From NCBI GenBank assembly GCA_009703455.1, contig WLGB01000006.1, positions 1 to 43,831 of the forward strand: 43,831 nucleotides of DNA. Reading direction: 5' to 3'. The notes beneath the pieces are model-generated. The model was not told the DNA's origin. It did no database searches and was given only the letters and a program-made list of their open reading frames with translations. The translations under genes and the position numbers were made by a program. The stretch's first letter is position 1. Every line of letters starts with the position of its first letter. Below are positions 8,116-19,028 of the stretch, one piece after another. The DNA is from Actinomycetota bacterium. Its GTDB lineage: Bacteria > Actinomycetota > Actinomycetes > Actinomycetales > Microbacteriaceae.

Positions 8116-9873
8116 ATGAATCACGCGGGGCCAGTTAGCGCAAGGCGAATTCGACTCTTGGTGACAATTTCTGTGATTTTGGTTGCGGTTTTTGCGATTC
8201 GGCTAATTGACTTCCAAATTGTCCGAGCTGAATCAATCAACGAAGTCTCTTATGAAAAGCGCGCCGTTGCCAGAACGGTGCCAGCCGTTCGAGGGGACAT
8301 TTTGGACGCCAACGGAAACGTCTTAGCCACCACTGTCTACCGCTACGACATCAATGCCGCACCTGCCATTGTCAAACCGGTTGAGCGCCAAATCGACGGC
8401 ATTTCTCAGGTTGTGAGCGTGGAGTCAGTTGCGAGCGAACTTGCCAGATTATTGGACATTAAAGTAGCCAAACTGCTCCCGAAGCTGATTGGAACCTCTC
8501 ACTACGTAAATCTCAAAAAGCGTGTTGATGCTGAGACCCACCGACAAATTGTTGAACTTGGCATCCCCTGGATTTTTGCCGATGCTCACCATGACCGTTT
8601 GTACCCAAATGGCGCCGTTGCAGGAAACCTAACTGGCTTTGTTGGATCCGATGGCGCAGCCCTTGCTGGAATTGAACGTCAGTTCAACGCCTGCCTAGCG
8701 GGAGTCGATGGGAAAGAAACTTTTGAAAAAGGAGTGGATGGAATTAAGATTCCTTCCAGCACTGTGGTGATTCAGGAAGCAAGAGCCGGTCGCAATGTTG
8801 TCTTAACAATTGATTCTGATCTGCAGTATCAGGCTCAACAGGTGCTAGCTAGCGAAGTCAAAAAACTCGATGCTGACTGGGCTGCCGCGGTCGTCATAGA
8901 GGTCAAGACCGGAAAAATTGTCCTTGCTGCTGAAGCCCCAACCGTTGACCCAAACAACCCCGGGAAGTCCAAGCCGGAAGATCGCGGAGCCAGGGTGTTC
9001 CAGTTTGCCTACGAGCCAGGTTCAACCTTTAAGGCCGTCACAGCAGCTACCGCCATTGACACTGGGTACGCAACAGTGAACACTCAGGTGCGGGCACCAT
9101 CTTCGTTAAAGGTATTTGATCATGTTATTAACGATAGCTATTCTCACCCTCCAACAAACTGGACACTTACGGGGGTTCTGCGCTTTTCGTCTAACGTTGG
9201 AACTATCAAGTTTGCTGAGAAAGTTCCAGCCAAGGTTAGGTATGAATACATGCAAGGCTTTGGCTTCGGAAAACCTACCGAGGTCGGTTTCGAAGGTGAG
9301 ACCGAGGGAGTGCTCAACAATTACAAGGACTGGGATGGTGTGACCAACTTCACGACGATGTTTGGCCAGGCGCTATCAGTTTCTCCGGTTCAGATGGCCT
9401 CCGCCTATCAGACACTTGCAAATGAAGGTGTTCGGCTAAATCCAGTCCTGGTGGCAGGCTGCGAAGATGAAGAGGGAAACCGAACCGCTGTTCCCAAATC
9501 AACTGCCACGCAGGTAGTGTCCGCAGCGACCGCAAACGATGTGATGCACGTGCTTGAAAAAGTAGTCGAACAAGGAAGTATTGGAAGGTCTACCGCTGTC
9601 TCGGGCTATCGTTCGGCCGGTAAGACTGGAACAGCGGAGATTAAAGAAGGTAGCGGATACGGTCAGTATTACGCGGCATCGTTTTTTGGAATGGCTCCGG
9701 TTGATAACCCACGGTATGCAATGGGCGTGATGATATACAAGCCAAAGAGAGTCTGGACTAATTCGATGGCATCAGCTGCGGGCTACCAAAAAATACTTTC
9801 CCAGGTGCTTCTTGCGAACCGCGTGCCTCCTTCAACCGGCAAGTCACCAGATCTTCCAACCGAATGGAAATAG
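8116..9873 (+). CDS. ftsI: Septal peptidoglycan transpeptidase FtsI (PBP class B)
   Basis: Penicillin-binding transpeptidase of about 585 residues that cross-links peptidoglycan at the division septum, partner of FtsW. A short cytoplasmic N-terminus and one membrane segment (about 13-33) precede the PBP dimerisation domain (VPAVRGDILDANG). The transpeptidase domain has all three catalytic motifs: STFK (about 303-306), SSN (about 358-360) and KTGT (about 503-506). I chose ATG 8116, seven bases after AAAGG; the tracked TTG at 8110 lies too close to that ribosome site. There is no PASTA tail, unlike some actinobacterial PBPs. The stop codon is followed directly by the murE start. Confidence 0.96.
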   Translation: MNHAGPVSARRIRLLVTISVILVAVFAIRLIDFQIVRAESINEVSYEKRAVARTVPAVRGDILDANGNVLATTVYRYDINAAPAIVKPVERQIDGISQVVSVESVASELARLLDIKVAKLLPKLIGTSHYVNLKKRVDAETHRQIVELGIPWIFADAHHDRLYPNGAVAGNLTGFVGSDGAALAGIERQFNACLAGVDGKETFEKGVDGIKIPSSTVVIQEARAGRNVVLTIDSDLQYQAQQVLASEVKKLDADWAAAVVIEVKTGKIVLAAEAPTVDPNNPGKSKPEDRGARVFQFAYEPGSTFKAVTAATAIDTGYATVNTQVRAPSSLKVFDHVINDSYSHPPTNWTLTGVLRFSSNVGTIKFAEKVPAKVRYEYMQGFGFGKPTEVGFEGETEGVLNNYKDWDGVTNFTTMFGQALSVSPVQMASAYQTLANEGVRLNPVLVAGCEDEEGNRTAVPKSTATQVVSAATANDVMHVLEKVVEQGSIGRSTAVSGYRSAGKTGTAEIKEGSGYGQYYAASFFGMAPVDNPRYAMGVMIYKPKRVWTNSMASAAGYQKILSQVLLANRVPPSTGKSPDLPTEWK

Positions 9874-11418
9874 TTGGTAGAGCAATCGATTCCTCCAATT
9901 CTCAGGCCCGAAAATCCAAATCGGGTCCAGCTAAGCGCCCTCGCAGCCGAGCTATCCGTCGAATTTAGTCAGTTCCATTCGGATGTGGTTCTAACTGGCG
10001 TATCAATGAACACCGGTGATATTCGACCAGGGGACATCTTTTTTGCGATGCCGGGTTACAAAACTCATGGAGCACATTTTGCACAATTAGCTACCTCCGA
10101 GGGAGCCGTTGCAATTGCAACCGACTCCGCAGGACTCGAAATCCTTGGAAACCCCACTGTTCCGACCATTGTCGTAGAAAATCCAAGGCTTCGCCTAGGT
10201 GAAGCCGCAAGGTTCGTCTATGGAAACGTAAGGTCTGACATGCCTCGGATGTACGGGGTCACTGGCACCAACGGGAAAACTTCAACTGTGCACTTTTTAT
10301 CTGCCATCTTTAGGCAAATTGGTGAAGTTCCAGGGATGAGCTCGAGCGTAGAAAGACACATAGCCAACGATGTCATAATTTCAAGACTCACCTCTCCAGA
10401 GGCCCCTGAATCACACGCACTAATCGCTCGAATGCGTGAGAACAAGGTCAGTGATGTTGGCTGGGAGGTATCAGCCCAAGCACTGAGGCAACATCGAGTA
10501 GACGGAATATTCTTTGACGTGGTGGCCTTTACCAATCTGAGCCACGATCATTTCGATGAGTTCGACTCATATGATGAGTACCTAGCTTCAAAGATGCCGC
10601 TTTTTCAAAAAGTCCGCGCCGGTAAGGGAGTTGTGTGTTTAGACACCGAATTCGGGCAACCGTTTTTGGAAGCCAGTGAGGTGCCATGCGTGACAGTGAC
10701 TTTGCGTCAGGATGTCGAATCTGACTGGAAGGTAGTTGTAACCCAAGAAGGCATAGGGCTTACTGCTTTTGATTTACTAGGCCCTAACGGCGAAAAGATT
10801 TCCTCATCCGTGCCAATTATTGGTGACTACATGGCATCCAACGCAGGCGTGGCAATTCTCATGGCAATTCAGGCCGGGCACGACTGGAAGAAATTAGCCA
10901 GTGGATTAAAAGACGGCATCGACGCCCCAATTGCAGGGCGGGGAGACAATGTGGCTCCAGTTGGAGCGCCAAGTGTGTACGTTGATTTTGGTCACACTCC
11001 GGATTCAATTGAGATGACAATCAAAGCTGCGCGCAATGTTACCGAGGGCAAACTGGTAATAGTTGTCGGCCTAGATGGTGACCGAGACAAAATTAAGCGC
11101 CCAATGATTGGCGCGATTTGCGCAAGACTTGGCGACGCAGTGATTGTGACTGATCACAACCCGAGGTTCGAAGATCCAGCGATAATCCGTCAAATGATTT
11201 ACGACGGAGCGATCGCCGAACGTCCAGACCATGACATTAGAAACCTTGAAGGCCCCGAGCGCGCGATTCGAATTGCGGTATCGATGGTTGGAAAAGGCGA
11301 CACTATTGTCTGGTTTGGGCCAGGGCATCAGGAGCATCGAGACATCATGGGTGTTAGAACCAAGTATTCAGGTCGAGAACAAGCCCGCGCCGCCCTTGCC
11401 GAAGCGGGCTGGAAATGA
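9874..11418 (+). CDS. murE: UDP-N-acetylmuramoyl-tripeptide synthetase MurE
   Basis: Cytoplasmic Mur ligase (514 residues) that adds the third, diamino acid residue to UDP-MurNAc-Ala-Glu. ATP-binding GVTGTNGKTST lies around 128-138, a candidate carbamylated lysine in YLASK (K240), and C-terminal FGHTPDSIE and GLDGDRDKIKRP follow. The substrate-recognition motif, DNPR in meso-diaminopimelate enzymes, reads HNPR here (428-431), so the amino acid used is uncertain. The N-terminal uridine-binding region has MNTGDIRPGD where DSR.V.PGD is usual. The start is TTG 9874, immediately after the ftsI stop with GGAAA upstream; the next in-frame Met would truncate the N-terminal domain. It overlaps murF by ATGA. 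Confidence 0.93.
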   Translation: MVEQSIPPILRPENPNRVQLSALAAELSVEFSQFHSDVVLTGVSMNTGDIRPGDIFFAMPGYKTHGAHFAQLATSEGAVAIATDSAGLEILGNPTVPTIVVENPRLRLGEAARFVYGNVRSDMPRMYGVTGTNGKTSTVHFLSAIFRQIGEVPGMSSSVERHIANDVIISRLTSPEAPESHALIARMRENKVSDVGWEVSAQALRQHRVDGIFFDVVAFTNLSHDHFDEFDSYDEYLASKMPLFQKVRAGKGVVCLDTEFGQPFLEASEVPCVTVTLRQDVESDWKVVVTQEGIGLTAFDLLGPNGEKISSSVPIIGDYMASNAGVAILMAIQAGHDWKKLASGLKDGIDAPIAGRGDNVAPVGAPSVYVDFGHTPDSIEMTIKAARNVTEGKLVIVVGLDGDRDKIKRPMIGAICARLGDAVIVTDHNPRFEDPAIIRQMIYDGAIAERPDHDIRNLEGPERAIRIAVSMVGKGDTIVWFGPGHQEHRDIMGVRTKYSGREQARAALAEAGWK

Positions 11419-12812
11419 TCTCAATAACTGCAGCGGAACTCGCTGAGATTTTTGGATCAAAAGTAATAGGGGATTCAAAATCACTTGTTTCAGCAGGCAC
11501 TGAGACAGATTCAAGACTTATTGCTCCAGGTGGCTTATTTTTTGCCAAGCCCGGTGAGCTAAATGACGGCCACGATTTCGTAGCCGATGCAAAAGCTCAC
11601 GGGGCAACAGTTGCAATCGTTGAACGCCAAGTGGATTGTGACATAGCGCAAATTGTTGTTTCGGACACAGTTCAAGCTCTCGGGACTTTAGCTGGTTGGT
11701 TGATAACAGAGCTGAAAAACAGGGGCAATCTCAAGGTAATAGGAATTACAGGCTCTAACGGCAAGACAACAACAAAAAACATGTTGCGGGAAATTCTTTC
11801 AAAAATTGGCAACACTATTGCCCCGATTGAATCGTTCAACAATAAAGTGGGAGCTCCAATCTCGATACTGAGGGCTGATTTGGAAACCAAATACTTGGTA
11901 GTGGAGATGGGAGCCGAAGGTATTGGAAGTATTTCTTACCTTGCCAAAATGGCCAAGCCCGATATCGGGGTTATTTTGAAGGTTGGCATGGCTCACGCAG
12001 GAGAATTCGGCGGTATAGAAAATACCGCAAAGATTAAGGGTGAGCTTGCTGAATCCCTGGGTGAAAACGGCAAACTAGTTCTAAATGCTGACGATGCTTT
12101 GGTGTCTGCTATGAAAAATCGCACTAAGGCCGAGGTGTCTTGGTTTGGAACTCAACCAGAGTCAGATTTTTCTGCCTCTGAGGTTACGGTTTCGAAACTT
12201 GGAACGGCCTTTGTTTTGAAATGGCCAGACGGTGAAAAAACGCCAGTGCAGCTCCGTATTCTAGGAGAGCACCACGTCATGAACGCGCTGGCAGCAGCTA
12301 GTGTTTCAAGATTGCTAGGAGCTAGCAAGGCTCAGATTGTTCACTCGCTAGAGAGTATGGAATTGGCCGAGCGTTGGCGCATGCAGCGCGCAGTTAGGTC
12401 TGATGGTGTCACAGTCATAAATGACGCCTATAACGCAAGCCCGGACTCTATGAGGGCGGCACTGCAGACTCTTGCCCAACTTGGTCGGATGGGTTCACGC
12501 ACAATCGCCGTTCTTGGGGAAATGGCAGAACTTGGTGAGTACTCCAGGTACGAGCATGACTCAATTGGACGGTTGGTAGTTCGTCTAAACATTGATCAAC
12601 TTGTTGTGGTCGGAGAAGGTGCCAAATTAATTCACATGGGAGCTAGCCAAGAAGGATCTTGGGACGGCGAATCACAGTTTTTCTCCTCGATTGCCGAGAC
12701 TTTGGCCTACCTGCGTGGGATACTCACTGATGGCGATACTGTCTTGGTCAAATCATCCAAGTCGGCAAATCTGAGGTTTCTGGGAGACGAACTGATGTTG
12801 GAGGCGGAATGA
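11415..12812 (+). CDS. murF: UDP-N-acetylmuramoyl-tripeptide-D-alanyl-D-alanine ligase MurF
   Basis: Mur ligase of 465 residues that adds the D-Ala-D-Ala dipeptide, completing the cytoplasmic UDP-MurNAc-pentapeptide. The N-terminal domain carries [16 protein letters not shown], the ATP-binding loop is [15 protein letters not shown] (about 111-125), followed by SFNNKVGAP and [12 protein letters not shown]. The C-terminal domain has [11 protein letters not shown] and [12 protein letters not shown], all typical of MurF. The start ATG overlaps the murE stop (ATGA) and its own stop overlaps the mraY start (ATGA), so all three are probably translated from one message by coupled reinitiation. Confidence 0.96.
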   Translation: MISITAAELAEIFGSKVIGDSKSLVSAGTETDSRLIAPGGLFFAKPGELNDGHDFVADAKAHGATVAIVERQVDCDIAQIVVSDTVQALGTLAGWLITELKNRGNLKVIGITGSNGKTTTKNMLREILSKIGNTIAPIESFNNKVGAPISILRADLETKYLVVEMGAEGIGSISYLAKMAKPDIGVILKVGMAHAGEFGGIENTAKIKGELAESLGENGKLVLNADDALVSAMKNRTKAEVSWFGTQPESDFSASEVTVSKLGTAFVLKWPDGEKTPVQLRILGEHHVMNALAAASVSRLLGASKAQIVHSLESMELAERWRMQRAVRSDGVTVINDAYNASPDSMRAALQTLAQLGRMGSRTIAVLGEMAELGEYSRYEHDSIGRLVVRLNIDQLVVVGEGAKLIHMGASQEGSWDGESQFFSSIAETLAYLRGILTDGDTVLVKSSKSANLRFLGDELMLEAE

Positions 12813-13894
12813 GAGCGCTGCTTTTGGCCGGGGCTGTGTCCATGGCCTTCACGCTGTTTCTAACTCCAATTTTTATTTGGCTCTTTAGAAAATGGAACTG
12901 GGGTCAGTTCATCAGGGATGACGGTCCAGAGTCTCACCACACTAAGCGAGGCACCCCCACGATGGGTGGCCTGGTCATTATCCTGGCTGCAGTTACCGGA
13001 TACTTCAGTGGAAAACTTTTCAACGGCGAAACTCCGTCCGTTTCAGCCTTGCTAGTGATACTTGCAATGGTTGGACTTGGAATTGTTGGATTCGTAGACG
13101 ACTTCATAAAAACTCAGAAGCAGCGTTCTTTGGGACTTGGTGGTTGGGCAAAAATTTCCGGCCAGGCAGTGGTTGCTTTGCTGTTTGCTGGGTTTGCTTT
13201 CGGTAATCCAAATGCACTCGGTGTAACGCCGGCTTCGACCCAAATCTCCGTTATTCGAGACATCGGAATTGACTTGATGATGTTTGGAACTGTGGTTGGT
13301 TCGGTTCTGGTTGTGCTTTGGATATTCCTACTTATCTCTGCAACTTCAAACGGTGTAAACATAGCCGATGGGCTCGATGGTTTGGCTATTGGGTCGAGCA
13401 TCATGGCCATCGGTGCTTACGCTGTAATCGGATTTTGGCAGTTTAACCAGCTATGCGGGACCGCTGTTGAGAATTTGAGTCGCTGCTACGAGGTTAGGGA
13501 TCCGTTGGATCTAGCGGTCATTGCAGCTGCAATTACCGGAGCTGGTATTGGTTTTTTATGGTGGAACACTTCGCCCGCGCAGATCATTATGGGCGACACT
13601 GGCGCAATGGGCCTCGGCGGAGCGCTGGCTGCGTTAGCAATCCTGTCAAGAACTGAAGTTTTGCTGTTACTAATCGGGGGAATATTCGTCATAGTGACAG
13701 GCTCAGTGATTCTGCAAAGGGCTTATTTCAAAATTACAAAGGGAAAGAGAATTTTCCTGATGAGTCCGCTGCATCACCATTTCGAACTCAAAGGCTGGGC
13801 CGAAATAACAGTGGTGGTCCGCTTCTGGATCATCGCCGGTCTGTCTGTTTTAGCTGGAATCGGGCTGTTCTATCTTGAGTGGATATATGGATAG
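12809..13894 (+). CDS. mraY: Phospho-N-acetylmuramoyl-pentapeptide transferase MraY
   Basis: Integral membrane enzyme of 361 residues that transfers phospho-MurNAc-pentapeptide to undecaprenyl phosphate, making lipid I. About ten hydrophobic segments are visible. Family motifs are present: [12 protein letters not shown] near the N-terminus, [16 protein letters not shown] (the Asp-Asp metal/phosphate motif), [25 protein letters not shown] and the C-terminal [11 protein letters not shown]. Length is normal. It overlaps murF by ATGA at the 5' end and murD by 8 nt at the 3' end. Confidence 0.97.
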   Translation: MRALLLAGAVSMAFTLFLTPIFIWLFRKWNWGQFIRDDGPESHHTKRGTPTMGGLVIILAAVTGYFSGKLFNGETPSVSALLVILAMVGLGIVGFVDDFIKTQKQRSLGLGGWAKISGQAVVALLFAGFAFGNPNALGVTPASTQISVIRDIGIDLMMFGTVVGSVLVVLWIFLLISATSNGVNIADGLDGLAIGSSIMAIGAYAVIGFWQFNQLCGTAVENLSRCYEVRDPLDLAVIAAAITGAGIGFLWWNTSPAQIIMGDTGAMGLGGALAALAILSRTEVLLLLIGGIFVIVTGSVILQRAYFKITKGKRIFLMSPLHHHFELKGWAEITVVVRFWIIAGLSVLAGIGLFYLEWIYG

Positions 13895-15362
13895 TCATGG
13901 GGCTGCGTTTCCGGAACTGAACAGCTGGAGCTCAGACTGGAAGAGTATAAAAGTTGCAGTAGTTGGTTTAGGTAAGACCGGTTTTTCGGTTGCAGATACC
14001 CTCAAGGAACTCGGGTCTGAGCTGCTTGTGGTGGCGGAATCTGGCGAGATTGAAATTCTCGACATTCTGGAAGTTCTAGGAATTGAGTTCCTTGTTGACC
14101 CTGATTCAGAAAAGCTCTCAGCAGCCGTTGCTGGCTACCAGCCAGACCTGCTGATTGTTTCCCCAGGGGTGGCTCCAACTTCGCAGCTAGTGCGGCAAGC
14201 GCTTCTCGAAGGTATTCCAATCTGGACTGACGTTGATTTGGCATGGCGCCTGCGGGATCGTTTTATTCCGAATCAGGAATGGATCTGCATAACCGGAACC
14301 AACGGCAAAACGACCACTGCGGAAATCACCGAGTCAATGTTGCTTGCCTCCGGAGTTAGGGCGGTTGCCTGCGGCAACATCGGAAAACCGATCCTGGATT
14401 GCATCCGCGACCCTGCGGAATTTGAAGTCTTGGTAGTTGAACTCTCATCTTTCCAGCTTCATTATTTGGAAAGCATCGAACCGTTCAGCTCGGTGGTTCT
14501 TAACATCGCCAACGACCACTTGGACTGGCATGGAGGATTTGAGCCCTACCGGGCAGCAAAGGGCAGAATATACTCAAAAACCAAAGTTGCCTGCGTTTAC
14601 AACCTAGAAGATCCGGTCACGGAGCAATTAGTAGAGGCAGCCGAGGTCCAAGATGGTGCTCGGGCAGTTGGTTTTGGGCTAGGGACACCTGCTCGAAGCA
14701 ATGTTGGATACGTTGAGGATTTACTAGTTGATAGAGCTTTCCTCGAAGAGCGAGCCGACAAAGCTCTCGAGATTGCAAGTCTTCAGGACCTATCAAGCTT
14801 TGGAGTTTTGACCCCCCATCTTCTTAGCAATATTGCGGCAGCTACCGCATTGGCTAGAAGCTATGGAGTCCCTCCAGCGGCCTGTAGGAAGGCACTTAGA
14901 GAGTTCGAAATTTCTCCCCATCGAATTCAGCTAATTGCCGAAGTCACCGGCGTTAGATACATCAACGACTCGAAGGCCACCAACGCTCACGCAGCTGCCG
15001 CATCGCTGAGGTCATTTGAGTCGGTGGTTTGGATATTGGGTGGATTACTCAAGGGCGCAGACATCTCTGATTTGATTGGCCAATTTGCTCCCAGACTGCG
15101 TGGGGCCGTCGTTATCGGAGTCGACCGTGTTGCAATTAAGCAAGCTTTTGCCGAGCTGGCACCTTCGGTGCCAGTAATTGAAATCGAGGGGAGTGGTGAA
15201 GTGATGAGTCAAGCTGTATCGTCTGCTGCCTCACTTGCTAGTCCCGGTGACGTGGTGCTGCTAGCTCCGGCAGCCGCCTCAATGGATCAGTTCAAAAACT
15301 ATCAAGACCGTGGAGAAAGCTTTGCCAAAGCTGTTCACAACTTATCTGTCGGTGAAAAATGA
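13887..15362 (+). CDS. murD: UDP-N-acetylmuramoylalanine-D-glutamate ligase MurD
   Basis: Mur ligase of about 491 residues that adds D-glutamate to UDP-MurNAc-L-Ala in the cytoplasm. The N-terminal Rossmann-like domain carries [17 protein letters not shown], the ATP-binding loop [15 protein letters not shown] is near residue 135, followed by [13 protein letters not shown] and [12 protein letters not shown]. The C-terminal domain has [17 protein letters not shown] and [13 protein letters not shown] chose ATG 13887 (MDSHGA), which overlaps the mraY stop by 8 nt; the tracked TTG at 13875 lies deeper in mraY and adds only four residues. The stop overlaps the ftsW start (ATGA). Confidence 0.95.
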   Translation: MDSHGAAFPELNSWSSDWKSIKVAVVGLGKTGFSVADTLKELGSELLVVAESGEIEILDILEVLGIEFLVDPDSEKLSAAVAGYQPDLLIVSPGVAPTSQLVRQALLEGIPIWTDVDLAWRLRDRFIPNQEWICITGTNGKTTTAEITESMLLASGVRAVACGNIGKPILDCIRDPAEFEVLVVELSSFQLHYLESIEPFSSVVLNIANDHLDWHGGFEPYRAAKGRIYSKTKVACVYNLEDPVTEQLVEAAEVQDGARAVGFGLGTPARSNVGYVEDLLVDRAFLEERADKALEIASLQDLSSFGVLTPHLLSNIAAATALARSYGVPPAACRKALREFEISPHRIQLIAEVTGVRYINDSKATNAHAAAASLRSFESVVWILGGLLKGADISDLIGQFAPRLRGAVVIGVDRVAIKQAFAELAPSVPVIEIEGSGEVMSQAVSSAASLASPGDVVLLAPAAASMDQFKNYQDRGESFAKAVHNLSVGEK

Positions 15363-16570
15363 CGCGTACTCCTTTGACTAAAAAAGCAAAGCCTGGCAAG
15401 ACTCCCCGCGGAAACATCTTTAGAAACTTTGTCTACTGGCTGCAGGATAACTTCCGCGCCGAGTCCATCTACTTTTATCGCCTCGCTGGGCTTACCGGTT
15501 TCCTGGTGGTTTTTGGTCTGGTAATGGTTTTGTCATCTTCTTCGATTGACTCTCTAGTTGCGAACCGAGACGCTTACTACATTTTCTCGCGACAAGTTCT
15601 CTATGCGGTTATTGGTCTTGGGGCAATGTTGTTTATTGCAAGCCTGCCGATGAGTTTTATCAGGAAGCAGGTGCGCGTTGTTCTTGTAGTTATCTTTGCT
15701 TTACAGTTCGCGGTTCCTTTCATCGGAATCTCAGTCAATGGCAATACCAACTGGATATCGATTGCTGGTTTCACTCTGCAGCCGTCGGAGTTTTTAAAAC
15801 TGGCATTGATTATGTATATGGGTTGGTTTATTTCAAACCGTGAGTTTGAAATCAGCAATCCTCAGCGTGTTTTGTATCCACTGCTAGCAGTTGGTGGGGT
15901 GGCTATTGGGCTGGTAATGTTTGGTCGAGATCTTGGAACGGCTGTAATTTTCGGTTTTATCATCTTTGGAACGTTAGCTATGGCCGGAGCTCCTGGAAAA
16001 ATCCTTGGGAGAATCGGACTTATTGGGATCGCTTTGGCAGCTCTGGCAACAGCTTCTAGCACCTCGCGCATGGCCCGCATTACAGCCTGGCTAAACCCTG
16101 GCTCAGCCTCATCTGAAGCCTTTAATTGGCAGTTTGAGCATGGTACCTGGGCTCTGGCGGCCGGTGGAGTGTTCGGAGCTGGACTTGGAAACTCAAAGAT
16201 GAAGTGGTCCTGGATCCCCGAGGTTGAAAACGACTTTATCTTTGCCGTCATAGGTGAGGAACTTGGGCTTATTGGAGCTCTGGTGGTCATTGGATTGTTT
16301 GCGCTATTGATTGCGTCGCTGATTCGGGTCATGCTGCGGTCAGAGTCGACTTTTGCAAAGATTTCAACACTTGGAATTGTGGTTTGGATTCTTAGCCAGT
16401 CGGCCGTGAATGTGGCAGTTGTTCTGGGAATTTTGCCGGTGCTTGGTGTGCCGCTTCCTCTTATCTCCGCTGGTGGCTCCTCATTAATTGCAACTTTGGC
16501 GGGTATTGGATTAGTGCTTGCCTTCGAGAAGGACAATCACCGGCAATCTCTGAAAAGAGCACAGCGTTGA
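15359..16570 (+). CDS. ftsW: Septal peptidoglycan glycosyltransferase FtsW (SEDS family)
   Basis: Polytopic SEDS protein of 403 residues that polymerises lipid II into glycan strands at the septum, together with FtsI. A basic N-terminal cytoplasmic tail (about 40 residues) is followed by about ten membrane segments. Family motifs visible are NGNTNWISIAGFTLQPSEFLKLA, FGRDLGTAVIFGFI, GLGNSKMKWSWIPEVENDFIFAVIGEELG (quoted in pieces: GLGNSKMKWSWIPE and NDFIFAVIGEELG) and PLPLISAGGSSL near the C-terminus. The catalytic Asp of the SEDS family would lie in the large loop. It overlaps murD (ATGA) and murG (TTGA). Its position between murD and murG supports FtsW rather than RodA. Confidence 0.95.
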   Translation: MTRTPLTKKAKPGKTPRGNIFRNFVYWLQDNFRAESIYFYRLAGLTGFLVVFGLVMVLSSSSIDSLVANRDAYYIFSRQVLYAVIGLGAMLFIASLPMSFIRKQVRVVLVVIFALQFAVPFIGISVNGNTNWISIAGFTLQPSEFLKLALIMYMGWFISNREFEISNPQRVLYPLLAVGGVAIGLVMFGRDLGTAVIFGFIIFGTLAMAGAPGKILGRIGLIGIALAALATASSTSRMARITAWLNPGSASSEAFNWQFEHGTWALAAGGVFGAGLGNSKMKWSWIPEVENDFIFAVIGEELGLIGALVVIGLFALLIASLIRVMLRSESTFAKISTLGIVVWILSQSAVNVAVVLGILPVLGVPLPLISAGGSSLIATLAGIGLVLAFEKDNHRQSLKRAQR

Positions 16571-17643
16571 CAAACTACCTGCTGACCGGTGGTGGAACCG
16601 CAGGTCACGTTAATCCGCTTTTGACTGTTGCGAAGGCTTTGAGAGCTCGAAAAAGTGATGACAATGTTTTGGCTCTAGGCACAGCCTCAGGACTCGAATC
16701 ACGACTAGTTCCTGAGGCGGGCTTTGAGCTACTAATAATTGAAAAGCTCCCGTTTCCTCGAAGGCCTGGAATATGGGCACTTTTGTTTCCATTCAAGTTT
16801 TTTGCCGCTGTGGGCAAAGTGCGAAAGTACATCAAAGACCATTCAATCGATGTCGTGGTTGGGTTTGGCGGATACGTCAGTGCTCCGGCCTACCTTGCGG
16901 CATATCGGGAGAAGGTTCCTCTTGTGATACATGAAGGCAATGCACTACCAGGAATCGCAAACAAATTCGGAAATCGCTTTGCCAGTGCTGCCGGCAAAGC
17001 GTTTCGATCAGCAGATATGATTCCCAGCGAGTTTGTAGGAATGCCACTTCGAAAGCAAATAGTTGCGCTGGCAGAATCTAAAGACTCAGTTTCGGCAAGG
17101 AAGCATTTTGGTTTGCGACCGGACCAGTTCACTTTGCTAGTCACCGGCGGTTCGTTGGGTGCCCGGAGCATTAATCAAACCGTAGAGCAATCAAGGCCAG
17201 TTCTTGCTGCCGCGGGTATACAGGTTCTTCACATAGTTGGTGGCGCAAGCGAGTTTGAGGAAGTTTCTGAGGATCAGTATCGGCGCGTTCGGTATGTAGA
17301 CCAAATGGAGCTCGCCATCGCCGCTAGCGATTTTGCAGTTTCTAGATCTGGGGCGGCTACGGTTTCGGAGTTCGCAGCCATTGGTCTTCCCGCCTTGTAC
17401 ATTCCCTACCCAGTAGGCAACGGAGAGCAAAAATTCAACCTTCAAGACCTATTAGCTGCAGGAGCCGGGGTGACAGTGACCGATGCTGGGTTCACCCCGG
17501 ACTATGTTCGTTCAACGCTTATTCCAATGCTCTCCAACAGCGAGCGTCTCAAAGCAATGTCCGAATCCGCCCGCCAAGTTGGGGTACTGGATGGCACAGA
17601 GCGCTTGATTGCATTGATTGACGAGGTACTCTCAAGAAGATGA
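16567..17643 (+). CDS. murG: Lipid II synthase MurG (UDP-GlcNAc transferase)
   Basis: Membrane-associated GT-B glycosyltransferase of 358 residues that adds GlcNAc to lipid I on the cytoplasmic face, yielding lipid II. The N-terminal glycine loop [15 protein letters not shown], the second loop [25 protein letters not shown] at the domain junction, and [20 protein letters not shown] with the following GEQKFN in the donor-binding region are clear. The start is TTG 16567, embedded in the ftsW stop as TTGA; no other start precedes the glycine loop. The 3' end overlaps murC (ATGA). Confidence 0.96.
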   Translation: MTNYLLTGGGTAGHVNPLLTVAKALRARKSDDNVLALGTASGLESRLVPEAGFELLIIEKLPFPRRPGIWALLFPFKFFAAVGKVRKYIKDHSIDVVVGFGGYVSAPAYLAAYREKVPLVIHEGNALPGIANKFGNRFASAAGKAFRSADMIPSEFVGMPLRKQIVALAESKDSVSARKHFGLRPDQFTLLVTGGSLGARSINQTVEQSRPVLAAAGIQVLHIVGGASEFEEVSEDQYRRVRYVDQMELAIAASDFAVSRSGAATVSEFAAIGLPALYIPYPVGNGEQKFNLQDLLAAGAGVTVTDAGFTPDYVRSTLIPMLSNSERLKAMSESARQVGVLDGTERLIALIDEVLSRR

Positions 17644-19025
17644 TTAAGCCTGATTTTTCTCAGCCGGTGCCTACCCAGCTTGGAGTAGTGCATTTCATTG
17701 GTATTGGTGGTTCCGGGATGAGCGGAATAGCAAGACTACTGATTGGTATGGGTCACAAAGTCACCGGTAGCGACCTCCGGGACAGCTCAAACATCAAGGC
17801 ACTTCGCCAGCTCGGTGCTGAAATATCTATCGGCCACGACAAAGCCCACCTTGGTAATCCTGACACTGTTGTTGTGACCAGTGCCCTGTGGCCGACAAAC
17901 CCCGAATACCTTCTTGCGTTAGAAAAAGGAATACCGATAATTCATCGGTCCCAAGCTCTTGCACACCTGGCTTCTAAGAAACGGCTAATCGCTGTGGCTG
18001 GCGCTCATGGAAAAACAACTTCAACAGGAATGATTATCACTGCGCTTACTGCAATGGACCAAGATCCAAGTTTTGTAAACGGTGGAGTGATTAATTCTGT
18101 TGGCGCAAGCAGTAAATCCGGCTCCGGTGAGCTTTTCATAATTGAGGCAGACGAATCAGACGGCTCATTTCTCCAGTACGAAACTGCAATCAGTTTGATA
18201 ACTAACGTCGATCCAGATCATTTGGACCATTACGGAAGCATCGAAGCCTTTCATGCCGTATTTGCCCAGTTTGCCAATAAGTCGAAGGAGTTTGTTGCCA
18301 TAAGCTCCGATGACGAGGGAGCTAGCGAGGTCTCGAAACTGATTTCTCGTCCGATGATTAGTTTTGGCGAGGCGGCAACAGCGGACATTCGAATTGAAAA
18401 CATTGCTGAAAATGCGGAAGTTTCATTCGATTTGGTTTACAAAGATTTAGTTACCCATAGCAAATTGCTACTGGCGGGAAAGCACAACGCATTAAACGCT
18501 GCTGGAGCCGTTGCAATCCTTGTTGGTTTAGGGTTTGATTTTGAGGACTCACTTCGCGAGGTTGCTAAGTTTCAAGGAACCGAGCGACGTTTTGAGTTGC
18601 ACGGAAAAGTGCGCGGGGTTAGTGTCTACGATGACTTCGCACATCACCCCACGGAAGTTGCTGCTGCCCTAAATGGCGCTAGAGCAGTGGTTGGAGTCGG
18701 AAAACTAATCACAGTGTTTCAGCCCCACCTTTTTTCAAGGACCAGACTCTTTGCCAAGGAGTTTGCCGAGGTCCTGGCTGCAAGCGATGAAGTCGTCCTG
18801 CTTGATATTTATGCCGCGCGCGAGGACCCTGAACCAGGAGTCACCAGCGAGCTTATTTTTGACAAGTTCGTCGACAAGTCTCGCATTCACTATGCCCCTA
18901 GCTGGGATCAGGCCCCGTCAGTAGCAGCAGCACTAGCGACCGAAGGTGATTTCATAATCACGATGGGATGCGGCGACGTATACCGAATGGTTCCAGAGCT
19001 ACTCGAATCCTTACAATCCCACTAG
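17640..19025 (+). CDS. murC: UDP-N-acetylmuramate-L-alanine ligase MurC
   Basis: Mur ligase of 461 residues that adds L-alanine to UDP-MurNAc, the first peptide-stem step. The N-terminal domain has [15 protein letters not shown] and GSDLRDSSN, the ATP-binding loop is [14 protein letters not shown] (about 119-132), followed by [19 protein letters not shown] and [10 protein letters not shown]. The C-terminal half has [14 protein letters not shown] and [10 protein letters not shown]. Placement between murG and ftsQ is the standard dcw order. It overlaps murG by ATGA, and ftsQ begins 3 nt after its stop. Confidence 0.96.
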   Translation: MIKPDFSQPVPTQLGVVHFIGIGGSGMSGIARLLIGMGHKVTGSDLRDSSNIKALRQLGAEISIGHDKAHLGNPDTVVVTSALWPTNPEYLLALEKGIPIIHRSQALAHLASKKRLIAVAGAHGKTTSTGMIITALTAMDQDPSFVNGGVINSVGASSKSGSGELFIIEADESDGSFLQYETAISLITNVDPDHLDHYGSIEAFHAVFAQFANKSKEFVAISSDDEGASEVSKLISRPMISFGEAATADIRIENIAENAEVSFDLVYKDLVTHSKLLLAGKHNALNAAGAVAILVGLGFDFEDSLREVAKFQGTERRFELHGKVRGVSVYDDFAHHPTEVAAALNGARAVVGVGKLITVFQPHLFSRTRLFAKEFAEVLAASDEVVLLDIYAAREDPEPGVTSELIFDKFVDKSRIHYAPSWDQAPSVAAALATEGDFIITMGCGDVYRMVPELLESLQSH

Positions 19026-19028
19026 CTA

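Noticed and set aside
15862-16536. A 224-residue minus-strand ORF inside ftsW
   Set aside because: Antisense shadow of a strongly conserved membrane protein; composition is Pro/Ala/Ile-rich without any recognisable domain.
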